64,000 nt of DNA, from the NCBI RefSeq assembly GCF_907165205.1, contig NC_058191.1, forward strand, positions 11,162,501-11,226,500. The letters run 5' to 3'. Origin of the DNA: Coccinella septempunctata. Taxonomy: Eukaryota > Arthropoda > Insecta > Coleoptera > Coccinellidae. This document shows positions 1 to 10,992 of the stretch, in pieces; position 1 is the first letter of the stretch; each line of letters starts with the position of its first letter. Under the pieces are notes generated by a model. The model was not told where the DNA came from, did not search any database, and was given only the letters and a program-made list of their open reading frames with translations. Made by a program: the position numbers and the translations under genes.

Positions 1-1847
1 GGATGAAATGAGTAAACATCATAGCACTTTTTCAACATAACTAACATAAGCACTTTCAAGAAACTGTCTAGATTTTCTACATTTCTTTTTTACCCTGAAT
101 TGCACGATACAACAATTATGATTCTCAAAAAAGTGACCTGATGGATCTAATCCGATAAACTTGATACTGAACCATTCGCTGTCCATCGTGAAATTCAATG
201 AAATTTTGTCAAATTTCTAGGGGTTGTATCTCAGCCATCTTGGATATTTTATATAGACCATTTTTGGTTGAACGACTTCTTTTGATGAGTTCTACCTTCT
301 GTCAAAAAAAATCCTCACCTTTGAAAACATCGTGCTAATAATGACCTGAACAAATGTTATAAAATAGAGAGAGTAGTTTCTTATTTCATTATAAACCTAC
401 TTTTTTCCAACCTTATTATATTTTTAGAAAAATGCATTTTTCGTCGACCTGAACAAAAAATGACATTTTACGTACTAATTTCCAAACGAAAAGTGAGCTA
501 TTTTTGAAGGCGAGTACTTTTCGTTCTGATTCACTTTTCGTACTCATTTACTTTTAGTCCGGCTTTCTTCACTAAGCAATATATTAGATGCCGCGGAGAA
601 TTTTGTGAATACAGAATTTGATGGAAACATGAATGCCTGTGACAATAACTGTCATTTGATGTTGTCACATCAATTCTTTACGAAATCGGCTAGATTCTAA
701 CAGTGGATTAGGTACGTGGTCTGAATGCTAGTGATCAGTATAATCAAGAATGGATAGTGATAACGATATGGATGAAAGCACCACTTCACCAGAGCTCAGG
801 GAATCTGCAATTACGGTCAACTAGATGAGGCCATAAATCGGAGAACTTATTACTTTCATAAAGGTATGTGAGGTCGACGAAAAAATTTATTATGCACCTC
901 CGCACAAAACTGTCTATATATATTTATTGTCTCGCCTACTTGCTATCCTCGGCTACGCCCCGGTTAGCAATTTGCAGGCTCGAGTATAATAGAGAGTTTT
1001 TCGTCCTTTGTACATAAATAACTATTATAGTAGTAATTGATAGGTTGTGCCATCTTGTGGAAAAATTCGGACTTAAATCTATCCAAAATCACTTTTTTCG
1101 ATCTTATTAAATTTTTTTTACGGGACATACCTGTTTCTGAGATACGGCTGGTCGCCTTAGGCCCGGTTGCTCAGTGCAGGAGTAAGCCGAGATTTAAGTT
1201 GATCCCACATTAACCTGACAGAATTGAACGAAATAATGCCAAAATTAATCTAGGATTAACTTCAATCCCGAACTGACCAACCTGGCCTTAATGAATCACC
1301 CTGTCGATGTGAATATTGCGAAATGAATCTTTTGAGTTCTTGAAAAAATATCAGTGATATTATAAAATCCAAATATGTATTTATTTTTGTCATCGAAGGT
1401 TTGGTGAAAATTGCAAAATGGCGCATGGGCCAGTCACAAATTGTTCCTTTCATGTAAAAGAAATACTGTCTGAACTATGAATTTAGTTTGTATTATTGAG
1501 ATAATGAAGATGAGATTTAAGGTATTACCAAATTAGAACTTAGACTTCAAGTTTTGCGTTTCTTGGGCTTGATGAAACATGTTTTTTATTATTTGGTTTG
1601 CACCAGTATATAGTGTTTTGTTTGTTTCGTTTATATTTGGTGAATGCTAGAATTTTTTTTGGGGTTTGTCAATTAAGCGTAAGTTTCAACTTGCAGTGCA
1701 GAAATAAGCACATTGCAAAATTCATAGGGAAGAAAGCGGCCGTGGCTCACAACGTGATATTTGAAGTTTATTCTGTTGATGGTTCAACAGAACGCACGTG
1801 CCGTTTGATGATGACAAAATGAGAACTATAATTGAATCCAATCGTCA
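1..1847. other. AT-rich non-coding stretch
   Basis: I see no convincing gene here. Open frames are short and lack recognisable motifs. A short inverted match (TTTTCGTCGACCT near 436 and its complement near 876) could be the ends of a small decayed element, but no target duplication is evident. Confidence 0.5.
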
Positions 1848-1849
1848 TA

Positions 1850-2717
1850 CAGGGTGTTCTATAAGCTCTATGACAAACTTTGACAGATGGTAGCTGTGCT
1901 CATTCTGAACATTTTTTTCCTATGAACATATATCCGATTCGTTTTAGTTTAGAAGAAACAAGCATTTGAAAAATCATATTTTTATGTTCAAGTCATAATA
2001 ATAAATGGAAATTTTGTGACTATAAAAATTGTCCACCTTCGGCTTGAATGCAAGCTTTACATCGACGAACTAAAGATGCCGCCGAATCAGATTTGGGTCG
2101 TTTCGAATTTGTTTTGCTGAATTTTATCAAGTAATTGTTGATGAGATTGGATTTCAATATGATAAACAAGCTGCTTCATATGTCTATATCTAAGGGATTT
2201 ATATCAGGCTAACGAGATGGCCATTGTATTGGTCCTCTTTGACCTATCCATTTATTCGGGAAATGTTCATTCAGCCAACTGACTACTTGTCTCCCTCTAT
2301 CTGGTAGTGCACCATCGTGCTGATATTAGATCCAATTCAAAACAATGTTGAGCTGGAAGTCATCAATGAAGTAAAAATTTTTTTATACAAATCTGCATTT
2401 AAACGATCATTTATAACATGTACTGGAATCAAATCAATGTTGAAAATCCCACCCCAAACGTTCACACTGGAACGTTGCTGACATCGTCTTTATCTAATGG
2501 CACATTTATTCTGCAGTGCCATACATGATCATTATGGTTATTGTTGAAACCAACCTCAGTGAAACAAGTGTCAAATGAATAATTAAAATAAAGTCAATTA
2601 CCATATCAACCGATATTTTTTGTCGGCCTACTTAATAAAAACATGAAAACAAATTTGTTCAAAAGAAGCACAGCTACCTTCTGTCAAAGTTTGTCATAGA
2701 GCTTGTAGAACACCCTG
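1850..2717 (-). mobile_element. Mariner-superfamily transposon with TA duplication
   Basis: An 868-bp element bounded by inverted repeats of about 50 bp that begin CAGGGTGTTC and run through a shared block ending near GGTAGCTGTGCT. TA dinucleotides flank it at 1848-1849 and 2718-2719, the classic Tc1/mariner target duplication. The interior carries a decayed transposase on the minus strand (separate entry). It is shorter than an autonomous mariner (about 1.3 kb), so it is an internally deleted copy that could only move with help from another element. Boundaries are firm because both repeats end exactly at TA. Confidence 0.9.
2020..2600 (-). pseudogene. Decayed mariner-type transposase
   Basis: Read on the minus strand, pieces of an IS630/Tc1/mariner DDE transposase follow in order. 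Near 2570-2440 is a segment like FTEVGFNNNH, then VNVWGG near 2450, then HDGALPDRGRQVVSWLNEHF with a following GPIQWPSR..PDINPL block near 2330-2195, and finally a CIQAEGGQF C-terminal motif near 2050. The QxDGA and W-P-R-SPD-NPL blocks are the second and third catalytic regions of the family. Stops and frameshifts interrupt it, and the N-terminal DNA-binding half is missing. It would not make a working enzyme. The subfamily is uncertain; it resembles the insect type often annotated as SETMAR- or Tc3-like. Confidence 0.85.
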
Positions 2718-3019
2718 TATAACTGTGCGAGACATTATAAAAAAGTAAAATGTATCACACACAGACACACAATAATTGAAACTCATATAAGACGAATTCA
2801 AATTTTCGGTTCCGCACGAATTGAAAAAAATTTACTCAACAAAACAAATCAATATTTAGAATCAATGGAAACAACATACTTGTGATACGTATATCCGCCA
2901 TATCAAACGTAATGTATTCATTTGAAAAGAATTGCCACTGACGATCAAAACTGATGAACCAGTATAAACATAAAAAAAATGCGTTGTATCAAAAAATATC
3001 ATACTGTAAATTGGGTGAT

Positions 3020-3290
3020 GGTGAGATTACAAAGGTGTTGTTTGAGCTGCTTCCAAATATTCGAACGATCGACTCAGATGTTTACTGTTAAAAACTCGTG
3101 AAATGGGAGGTAGCACTCAAGGAGAAAACGCCAGAATTAGCAAATCGCTAAGGAATCGTGTTTCTCCATGACAATGCGAGGCCTCACACATGCTTAACTG
3201 TAGGAAAGTACTTGGATTAGTTGGGTAGTGATAGTGGATTTCCCATACAATTTCGACTTTGCACCATGGGAAAATCATTTATTTCGAAGT
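3020..3290 (+). pseudogene. Mariner transposase fragment
   Basis: A second, unrelated mariner relic, read on the plus strand. It includes ELLPNIRTIDSDVYC, then ALKEKTPELANR, then FLHDNARPHTCLTVGKYLD, which match the middle of classic mariner transposases (the HxDNARPHT block holds the second catalytic Asp). In-frame stops and a following frameshift end it before the third catalytic block. No terminal repeats are visible, so this is a fragment. Confidence 0.85.
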
Positions 3291-3463
3291 TTACAAAAAT
3301 TACACTGATCGACAAAATTATAGCTTTGTTCTCCCACCTAAGGAAAATATATATATTTTTAATCTTCGTAGCCAAGGTATAAACCCACGATAAATAAAAA
3401 GTGGAAGTTAGCTCTTGTTGTTTTTTAATAAATATATTCATGATTTTCAACAAAAACAATGCA

Positions 3464-4164
3464 TTATAATATTTGCAATAGTGTAAAAGATTCCGATCGT
3501 TTAGATCTTTTGTCTTTTCTGCTGTAGGACGACTCCAGTATTTCTCTTATGATGGACCAACAATAATCAGCAAGCGTAGAGGGTTCCCCTTTGCCTTGGT
3601 AGCGTTTTTCGAATGACGCGATGTCTTGATGGAATCGCTCTCCATGCTCGTCACTTACGGCTCCCATATTTTGTGGAGAGAAATTAATATGTGATTGCAA
3701 AAAGTGTATTTTTAAGCCCGTTTGCAACAGCCGAGAATTCTCTAGAGAATTTGCTCGAAAATTCATGCGCCGTGAATTATATACCGTTGCATACGCACTT
3801 TCGGTAGAATTCTCTGTTCAGTTGCATACAAAATAATCTCTGCCGTTTTCTTGCGAGAATTTTGTAGAGAATTCTCCAGAGAATTCTCGGCTGTTGCAAA
3901 CGGGCTTTAAGGACATGTTGCATCCCATTTTTTGATGAGCCTGTAACATCGTTTTGACGATATTTACATATTGCGGAGATTTGTGATTGCCAAGAAAATT
4001 TTTGGTCACTTCTACAAAGGACAACCAGGCTTCTTTTTCAAAGTCATTCGATGCTGCCAGAGACCGAACTTGTTTCAATAGTTTGTTTATTTTATAAAGT
4101 ATCGTAGGATACAGAAGTGCGAACATGGACAATTCACGCATGTCTTTTATTTTGATAACGGGAG
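3464..4164 (-). pseudogene. Multicopy insect protein, exon copy A, split by a MITE
   Basis: On the minus strand an exon appears to open after a splice acceptor (TTTGTTTAG at about 4173-4165) and reads KDMRELSMFALLYP, FEKEAWLSFVEVTKNFLGNH and NMSLK. It is interrupted by the element at 3715-3906 and resumes as IHFLQSHINFSPQNMGAVSD, EHGERFHQDIASFEKRYQGK and LADYCW. I recognise the EQGERFHQDI and YQG..ADYCW pattern as a repetitive protein family in arthropod genomes, probably transposon-linked, but I cannot name a function. Apart from the insertion, the frame is open for about 170 codons. The protein is incomplete at its N-terminus here. Confidence 0.65.
3715..3906. mobile_element. 192-bp MITE, Harbinger-like, inside a coding exon
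   Basis: Terminal inverted repeats begin AGCCCGTTTGCAACAGCCGA and end with its near-perfect complement; the repeat continues through AGAATTCTC..GAGAATT palindromes. The flanks share TTTAA (3711-3715 and 3906-3910), which can be read either as a 5-bp duplication or as a TTA duplication with the outer A/T belonging to the element. The TTA reading fits PIF/Harbinger. Removing one repeat copy and the element keeps the surrounding reading frame open, which supports these edges. No coding capacity. Confidence 0.85.
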
Positions 4165-4572
4165 CTAAACAAACGTAACTACTATTATTTTTGTAATAAG
4201 GTGAGGAATACCTAACAAAAAAAATATAAATCTCTTAGGTGGGACATGTTGCATCCCATTTTTTGATGAGCCTGTAACATCGTTTTGACGATATTTACAT
4301 ATTGCGGAGATTTGTGATTGCCAAGAAAATTTTTGGTCACTTCTACAAAGGACAACCAGGCTTCTTTTTCAAAGTCATTCAATGCTGCCAGAAACTGAAC
4401 TTGTTTCAATAGTTTGTTTATTTTATAAAGTATCGTAGGGTACAGAAGTGCGAACATGGACAGTTCACGCATGTCTTTTATTTTGATAACAGGAGCTAAA
4501 CAAACGTAAGTACTATTATTTTTGTAATAAGGTTAGGAATACCTAACAAACAAAATATAAATCTCTTAGGTG
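3911..4572. repeat. 331-bp tandem duplication
   Basis: Two head-to-tail copies with a 331-bp period: 3911-4241 and 4242-4572. They differ at only a few scattered positions. The duplicated block covers the start of the exon in the two neighbouring pseudogene entries plus upstream intron-like sequence ending TCTCTTAGGTGGG. A short inverted relative of that end (CTCCCACCTAAG) lies at 3331-3342. Confidence 0.9.
4242..4495 (-). pseudogene. Multicopy insect protein, exon copy B, truncated
   Basis: Duplicate of the first part of copy A. It has the same acceptor context and reads MRELSMFALLYP, KEAWLSFVEVTKNFLGNH, then NMS, where the duplication boundary replaces the conserved FHQDI half with HLRDLYFFC and a stop. 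It differs from copy A at a handful of residues. It cannot encode the complete domain and is best seen as a by-product of the tandem duplication. Confidence 0.7.
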
Positions 4573-4649
4573 GGAGAACCCTTGTTGAATAGTGTTATTG
4601 ATTAGAAAAAATTTCAATAGCCTATTACTAACATATTTTCTACAAAATA

Positions 4650-5405
4650 AAGGGTGTTTCAAATTACGCGTTTTTTTTTTTTTTTAATTAAATAAAACAC
4701 ATAATTTGCAATCGTTTTCAAAAACTTTTTATTGGCAATTGAAGTATCAGTTATGATACTTCATGATTATGATACAGCTCTACAGACGTCTACTCTTTTG
4801 TTTAAATTTCCAATGAAATTTTGACATAATTAATGCTCCAACTCACTGATGACACGAATAATTTCATTCTTTAGTTCAGGAAGCGATTGTGGATTATTCT
4901 TATAGACCTGGCTTCTCACATAACCCCCAAAGAAAATAGTACAACGGTGTCAAATTACATGATTTTGGTGGCTGGCCAATTGACATCAGCGTTTCTGGAG
5001 ATTATTCGTCCAGGAAATTATTGTTTCCATAAATCAATTGTGTCATTTGCAAAGCGCCATCCTGTCGGAACCAAATGTCCTCTTTATCAATATTTATTAA
5101 TTCAGGTCACAAAACTTCGGTTATCACCGAACCGGTCTCTTGAAATTTTTTAATAATTCGACCAACAGTGCTTTCAGATGGACGATTATGTCAACCATAA
5201 AGTTAACCAAATTTTCTGAAAACACTTCTCATAGAACGCTGATTTTCATGAAATAATTTAACAATTTGGACGCGTTTCATGTACGAAGCCATTTTTATAA
5301 ATGTCGTACATCGTACTTTTTAAATGTTAAAATACCCAGACGATTTCGGTGCGCCATCTATATTTTATTTATTCTTAAAAAAACCGCGCAATTGGAAACA
5401 CCCTT
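4650..5405 (-). mobile_element. Internally deleted mariner-like element
   Basis: Terminal inverted repeats AAGGGTGTTTC at the left and GGAAACACCCTT at the right extend about 28 bp including a CGCG block. TA flanks lie at 4648-4649 and 5406-5407. At 756 bp it holds only the two ends of a transposase gene fused by deletion, so it is non-autonomous. It differs in terminal sequence from the 1850-2717 element and represents a separate family. Confidence 0.88.
4830..5292 (-). pseudogene. Mariner transposase, N- and C-terminal ends only
   Basis: On the minus strand a start codon at 5292 opens MASYMKRVQIVKLFHENQRS, followed by an HNRPSESTVGRIIKKFQETG block, the paired helix-turn-helix DNA-binding region of this transposase class. 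The sequence then jumps to DIWFRQDGA (second catalytic block), an FPGRIISRN-like region and a final VISELEH followed by a stop at 4830-4832. The catalytic centre between is deleted, and at least one stop follows the first helix. It could at most have bound DNA. Confidence 0.8.
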
Positions 5406-5407
5406 TA

Positions 5408-7100
5408 GTAATTAAATACCGAAGATATGAATTAAGAGTGTTATTTTTCAGTTACTTTTTTTAAAATTTTTATTTCGATCTACGCAACTTTTTCATAATG
5501 GAAAAAATTTATCACATGAGCCGTGGAGGTTCTTGAGATTTTTTAAATGGACACCTTAAATTTTTGTGTCAGAAATAGATGGACTGGTTCCTGAGGTTGA
5601 TTTGGTCATTGATGGGGTTTTTTGGCCCTTTCATTATAGCGAAAAAATGGTTATTCAGGTCGAATACATTTTTTATGTATTCTGAGATCAATGACATTGA
5701 TTTTAGGAGTTATTGAAAACATGTCTCATTCGATGAAGCGCGGTAATAAATTATCTGAAATAAAAATGACACATTCTCACATCTTTCATAATTACTACCC
5801 TACGAAAAAAGCGTTTTCGATAACAGTTCAAAAACATCAATCCTAAAGTCTATCAGTGACCTCTAGTGAAGCCCACGAGACCACCGAGACGAGACTTTAT
5901 TGTAGTCTCGTCTCGCCGATAAGACATGAAGTCTCGTCTAGTCTCATCTCGTTCGAGAGTCTCGTGAAAGACTCGTAGTCTCCTCACTCAGTAGCATACT
6001 ACAGTCAGAGTTTGTCTCTGCTGCACTTAACCTTTCGAATAATTTTTTCGAATTACTTATTTGCCTTTTAAAGTATGATTATAATACCATATCAAATTTT
6101 ATTTATTGATTTTCGTACTTAAGACCTGTAGGAGTAAATAAAGCAAAAACTTCCTTCGATCGTCCAGTACCAGAAAACAAATAGTGATAATTCTTCCAAA
6201 TTTTATGATTGAATTTTGCTTCCCGACAAAGATTTTCAAATTTTCGGCTTCATTCGACTCATTCTGAAGTTGATATTATAATATCAAATAAAAATCACCT
6301 TTATTAGGTGTTCATTTAGCTCCAAAGTTTTTAAATGTCATCTGTCGAAAGAATGACAGTTTTGATATAACAGGTACGTTTCAGTCTACAGTAAAGCTTT
6401 TGGTTTTCAATAATTCTCTCCGTTCAAATCACTAGTATAACTTCAAAGTATCTAACTGAAAATACACAGATTCTAATGCGAAAATCCTCTTAGCCCTGCG
6501 CCTAGACGAAGTAAGCGTCGTTTATCCAGGGTGATTCTATATGTCGAGAAAGTTACGACCTTTCGGAAGCTGTGATTTCAACTTAACTTTGTTTCAGCTC
6601 ATTCTTATTCTGGTTCGATTCGTTCGCATCGAACAGTCAAAACCGTTTTGTTTACTCTTCCGGTTTATTCTGCTCTGCGCCCCAATCCTTTACCCCGATG
6701 CAGATATCTCATTCCTCATGCAAATACCGGTGGCAGACGGAGGAAGCCTTGTTTATCCTTCGCGAAATAAAACGGGAACGTCTTGGTTCTTGATTACTAT
6801 AAGCTCTTTATTGAACTCCCGCTTCTACGTATTGATGGATGCGGTTAAAGTTCCAACGGCACTTCATTTTATGTTTGTATATACATACTATCTTTTACAC
6901 GAAGTTTGGTTCGCCTTGATTCGCTGCAATAATGGAATAGTAATTTCTAATGCAAGTGCATAGTACAAAACATTTGAAGGACGGCATCAGATTAGGGCTC
7001 CTGTAGGAGTATTAGTTTAATTTCAGTAAATTAATTAGCTCCGATAATCGAATTTCTTTCACAAAGTGCTTATAGTGGACTGAGTCTGACTGCCTGAATC
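5408..7100. other. Non-coding stretch with one unconvincing open frame
   Basis: Mostly featureless. The plus-strand frame 6541-6963 (140 codons) has no recognisable domain, is hydrophobic in an irregular way and has no visible splice or promoter context. I treat it as chance. The low-complexity block at 5876-5995 is listed separately. Confidence 0.4.
5876..5995. repeat. TCTCGTC-rich low-complexity block
   Basis: About 120 bp dominated by permutations of GAGACGAGACT and AGTCTCGTCT on both strands, so it can fold back on itself. It looks like a decayed simple repeat. No function is implied. Confidence 0.75.
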
Positions 7101-7569
7101 ATTACATCATTATATACATGTTTTTCCTAAATTGGAGGTACGAACGGAAAGGGGAGATTCCTTAAGCAATTTTAAGAAAAAAAAGTCCCATAAACATGGG
7201 ATCGCAAACGTTTCGTTTTCGAGATACAGGGTGTTTAAATTTGAATTGGTATCAAAACTAGTTGTGAAAATATTCATTATTGAAATACCAAGTTGAATCT
7301 GATGTGTCAAAACTAATGATGAATTACTCACCACAGCTTCCTAACTGAATTTTTATGACAATTTGGATTTTTGTGAGGATTTCGAGAGAATTGTTAAAAT
7401 AATGACATAATATCAACCGGTAAAGCCCCCCTATGATAATATAACGGTTTTCTACAAAAATATTTCGGTTGTCAGGTCTTATCATGCAAGTATCGGTGAA
7501 GAAATTTCCTTTTTGTGGCGGAGCAAAAATTTGCAACGTCACATCCCCCTCCCTCGTCGACAAGAAAAA

Positions 7570-7760
7570 AAACGAAGTGTTATTTTTATGGATCCAATTT
7601 GAACCTGTGCTGTGTGCAGGTGGTGAAAACGTCCCTAACATAATTCGGTTTTATTCCAGCGGTCTTGCAGTGGGCAGCCACTACACTGCCGATGAATGAC
7701 CTGGTTGAATCGGTGTCGAAGAGTACTTGAACTTCTTGTCCCCTTGTCTCCTATAAGAAC
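7570..7760 (-). pseudogene. Retrotransposon aspartic protease remnant
   Basis: After gag, in a shifted frame, the minus strand reads QEVQVLFDTDSTRSFIGSVV and then AAHCKTAGIKPNYV. The VLFDTxSTRSFI pattern is the active-site loop of retroviral-type aspartic proteases, where DTG is normally strictly conserved. Here the Gly is Asp (DTD), and a stop follows within 40 residues. Its position just after gag supports the call. It is non-functional. Confidence 0.7.
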
Positions 7761-7903
7761 ATTTTGGGACGGTTATCAGAAAGCTTGGATCAGTTGGGTT
7801 TCCTTGGTCGTTGATACTACGCTTCTTACTTCTCTCACCCCAGCGGTTTCAGTAGGAGATGATGCAAATGAAACTCTCCTTATTGATTCGGCAAAATCCC
7901 TTG

Positions 7904-8452
7904 CTAGTCGTTGGTTCGGTATGTTGGTAGCGGTTGTTCGACGGTAAATGGAAGGATATCGGCTGGCGGTCGGTTATACATACGTCGATTCTGCAAAATA
8001 GCACGGTCAATTTCTTCGGTTATTACCCTACAAATTTCTTGACGGTTTCGCTGCAGCCGCTCATCGTGAGTGGTCGGACGGGATGTTTCACCCTCTTCTC
8101 CCAAGTCTACCAAGTCTGCTTCCTCAACGGTTGTTGAACACGGTATCAAGCCTGGACCAAGCCTTGATGTGAAGTCCGGTAATTCCAGGTCAATCAGGGA
8201 CGCTGTGCTGGCGGACAGATCCCTTGGAACAGTACTAAACCAGTGAGTATTCTCCAGCAGTCTCATAGCCACCCTCAGAGAGTGCTCCAGCTCGAATTTC
8301 TTGTGAAGTAGAGTGGCAGCTTCCGGAGATACACTTCTCAGTCGGTCTTGAAGGTGCAGTAGCCGGCTCCTTATGCGCTGCAACTCATTATCTGTATCAC
8401 CAAAATCAAACTCACAAATATTTCCTACAAATCTTACAACTTGGCACCACAA
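7904..8452 (-). CDS. Gag-like protein of LTR retrotransposon
   Basis: An open frame of 182 codons. It shows a predicted helical segment rich in Leu/Arg heptads (NELQRIRSRLLHLQDRL) and a charged C-terminal region (RLQRNRQEICRVITEEIDRA). There is no zinc knuckle. Its assignment as gag is by position: between the primer-binding site and a protease-like segment on the same strand. Coding-like sequence continues past its stop in another frame (about 7905-7770), so the original polyprotein was longer. Start codon choice is uncertain. No known gag family was recognised from the residues alone. Confidence 0.5.
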   Translation of the reverse strand: MWCQVVRFVGNICEFDFGDTDNELQRIRSRLLHLQDRLRSVSPEAATLLHKKFELEHSLRVAMRLLENTHWFSTVPRDLSASTASLIDLELPDFTSRLGPGLIPCSTTVEEADLVDLGEEGETSRPTTHDERLQRNRQEICRVITEEIDRAILQNRRMYNRPPADILPFTVEQPLPTYRTND

Positions 8453-8790
8453 ACACCAATTTCCTTTGCCTGGTCAATGTCATGTCTTGGTATAAACGGA
8501 ATTTCGGAATAGATAGCCTTCTCAGTTGGGCTGTCTTCTCCTGAACGGTGTATTCTACAGTGCAGCCCCGTGCCTCTAACGTGAGTTCGTCGCATTTCAG
8601 TCGGTTATGACATCTATTTCACGGCACCAAACACTCGGAAGAAATATTTACAATATGTACTATATGGATATATACAAGAAATAAAGAACGGTCACCAATT
8701 TGCCAGTGTAGAGTATTTTGGTTCGATAAGAAAAAATAAATAAACGGTATATGGACGGTTACGGTAACAGGAACTACTCACAGAACAGTA

Positions 8791-8808
8791 GTCCCTGCTC
8801 GGGCGCCA
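8791..8808 (-). promoter_or_regulatory. tRNA-Lys-type primer-binding site
   Basis: The minus strand reads TGGCGCCCGAGCAGGGAC, one base off the canonical tRNA-Lys complement TGGCGCCCGAACAGGGAC. It lies two bases inside the LTR edge at 8811, the correct position for minus-strand priming. A partial second copy of the same motif (TGGCGCCCGAGC) lies at 8851-8863 inside the LTR. Confidence 0.8.
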
Positions 8809-10595
8809 GATGTTATAGACTTTTTCTCACTCTGGCTGCTTTTTGCCTTTGCTCGGGCGCCAGTGGGCAATCAGTGAACCCCACGTCTGTCACAGAATCT
8901 CCAAAAATAGAGAGCCAGGGTAGACTGAAATTATCAGTGGAGACGGGTATCAGTAAACACCAGGCTGGTAGCGTCTTCCAAGTCTCTGCTTTCCAACGGT
9001 TTTTAGTACCTACCTCTTCTAAAAAAAAACCTAGATGTAACTGAATTAAGAACAAACTCTCACTGGATATAAATGGCTACAAAGTAAATGATCAGTACTT
9101 GATGACGTTGAAATGAATAAAGACTGATGATTAATATGAATAAAGAAAATGAGTTGCTTTATTAGGACCGAAAAGGATATATATCTTCAGATTAATTATT
9201 ATTTTGTAGCACTCCTGATGAAGAGGCAATAAAATATCAAAAGCTTGAGCTGAAAAAGACTACAAGTTGGTTTCATTGACGAATTTCTAATAGTTAACAT
9301 CCAATTCCCGATAAGTCGAAAAAAACTTTTTGTTCTATAGATCCAAAACATTCGATGTCGTCCGTAGTAGATTCACAGTATAGACACCCACCAGTAGTCG
9401 CACTCTGAATAAAATAAACTGAATTCTTTACTCCAAAAGAGGTTTCTCGCATACCTCGGTGCGTATTGTGTTATGCATTCAGTTGAGCGGGAATTTGGAA
9501 TTATATTCGAATTGTCATTCTGCTTTAACCAAATTTATGTACCGAAAAATGATCTCTATTATAGTTTTATCAGAAATTATAGTTTCAACAGAAATGAGGA
9601 CGACTTCCATAATATCCCCAAACAAATTGTATCACATTTTTTCTGAGAAAAAATACTTTCAATATAAAAGTGAATTTTTGACAACAGACCATCAAAACTA
9701 ATTGTTCCATAGAACACTCATGTTTTTGTTAACATATCTGCCCCTTGTTCCTAAGTTCGTTGACGAGTTTCTTAGAGATGCTATAAACTTTTTTGTCACT
9801 ACAATCACAGTATAGACACCATGTCTACATGGTGTCAATTTGCAAGAAAAGAGAATTTTCTGAAATATTTGAAATAAAAAGGCATATTGTAAGAAAAGAT
9901 ATATATTCATCATGATATAAACAACTAAAATTCATTTTCACAACACACAACATAAATTATCTAAAATAGGGAAGAGTAGTATACAAAAACAATTATATTT
10001 TGAATGGAAAATGTAATAAATAGAAAATACATGTATTGAAAAATGAAACAATATTTATTTATATACAAGGAATGAATACATAATAATATTTATTTATTTA
10101 CAATAATGAATCAACACTAAGAATTAATAATAAAGTTAAACACAATACATATTTACAAGTGTTGTATTTTTATAAGTTTTTCTTTTTTATTTGATTTCTG
10201 CATAAAAAAATTTCTATTACGAAATTTCAAATAGAAATGAATCCTCAATCTTACGAAGAGGCTCAATAAATAATCCAATAAAATTCAGAGCATGGATGTT
10301 GGAAAGAGGAGCTGTTCTTCTCCAATTCTTTTCTCAATTTCATTCCAACATTGTTTTGGATAGAAAAATTTGGAAATAATTCAATGAAAGTATTATCCAA
10401 ATTATGGATAAATTTATACCTTTTTTTTTTACTTTATACTATTTATATATACTATTGGGTGGCATCTTCAAATTATCAAATAGTTCACCCTCCTTAAAAT
10501 TTCTTAATAGCAATATATAGTTTCATTGCTCCAATCTTTTTGAGAGACAGCAAAATTTTCGCATACATAACACTTATGTTTATTTAAACATTGTT

Positions 10596-10932
10596 TTATT
10601 GAGTACCTACAAACATAAGAAAGGAAATTTTTTCGGGCAATTCAATATCATTATAATCCTTTGGATCGACTTTTAAAACTTCAGAAAAAATATTCTTCTC
10701 TAGAAGAGAGAAAACATTTTCTGAAGTTTCTTCTGCCTCCAAATCATTGAAATCAATGAGCACTTCTGATAGGTCCTTAATACAATTAAACCCTTGAATA
10801 TGTCGAAAAAATTGGAGATAAATATTTTTTTTAAAGGAACTTTTGAATTCAATGGGAGTGGGGTTCGTTGCACTTCCTCCCTGAGCCCTTATATTTCCAA
10901 AAAAAATTTCCAGAGCATCTTGGTTCATATAT
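10596..10932 (-). pseudogene. P-element transposase, C-terminal exon
   Basis: An exon seems to begin after the acceptor TGTACAAG and reads RYMNQDALEIFFGNIRAQGG followed by NPTPIEF, the signature C-terminal block of P-element/THAP9 transposases (LNQDxLENFFGxIRxxGGxxxNPTPxxF). It then continues about 90 codons (LQFFRHIQGFNCIKDLSEVL, then FNDLEAEETSENVF) to a stop at 10596. The exon needs a two-base phase from its upstream partner, but the neighbouring THAP exon leaves one base, so the exons between have been deleted. The protein cannot be catalytic. Confidence 0.85.
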
Positions 10933-10992
10933 CTTGTACAGATGAATATTATTATTAGTATTGAAGGGATCTCAAATTTATTCAATACATAC

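Larger units (their letters stand above)
7560..9297 (-). mobile_element. Decayed LTR retrotransposon, 5' end
   Basis: Reading right to left: an LTR whose inner edge is TGTTATAGAC (8811-8820 on the plus strand), a tRNA-Lys-type primer-binding site, a leader, a gag-like frame and a protease remnant. No reverse transcriptase or second LTR is visible, so the 3' part is lost. The outer LTR edge is not defined; it must lie left of the coding relic that opens after 9297. The primer type fits gypsy/retrovirus-like elements, but without pol the lineage is a guess. Confidence 0.7.

Noticed and set aside
6541..6963. 140-codon plus-strand reading frame
   Set aside because: No domain, no splice or promoter context, and irregular hydrophobicity; likely chance.
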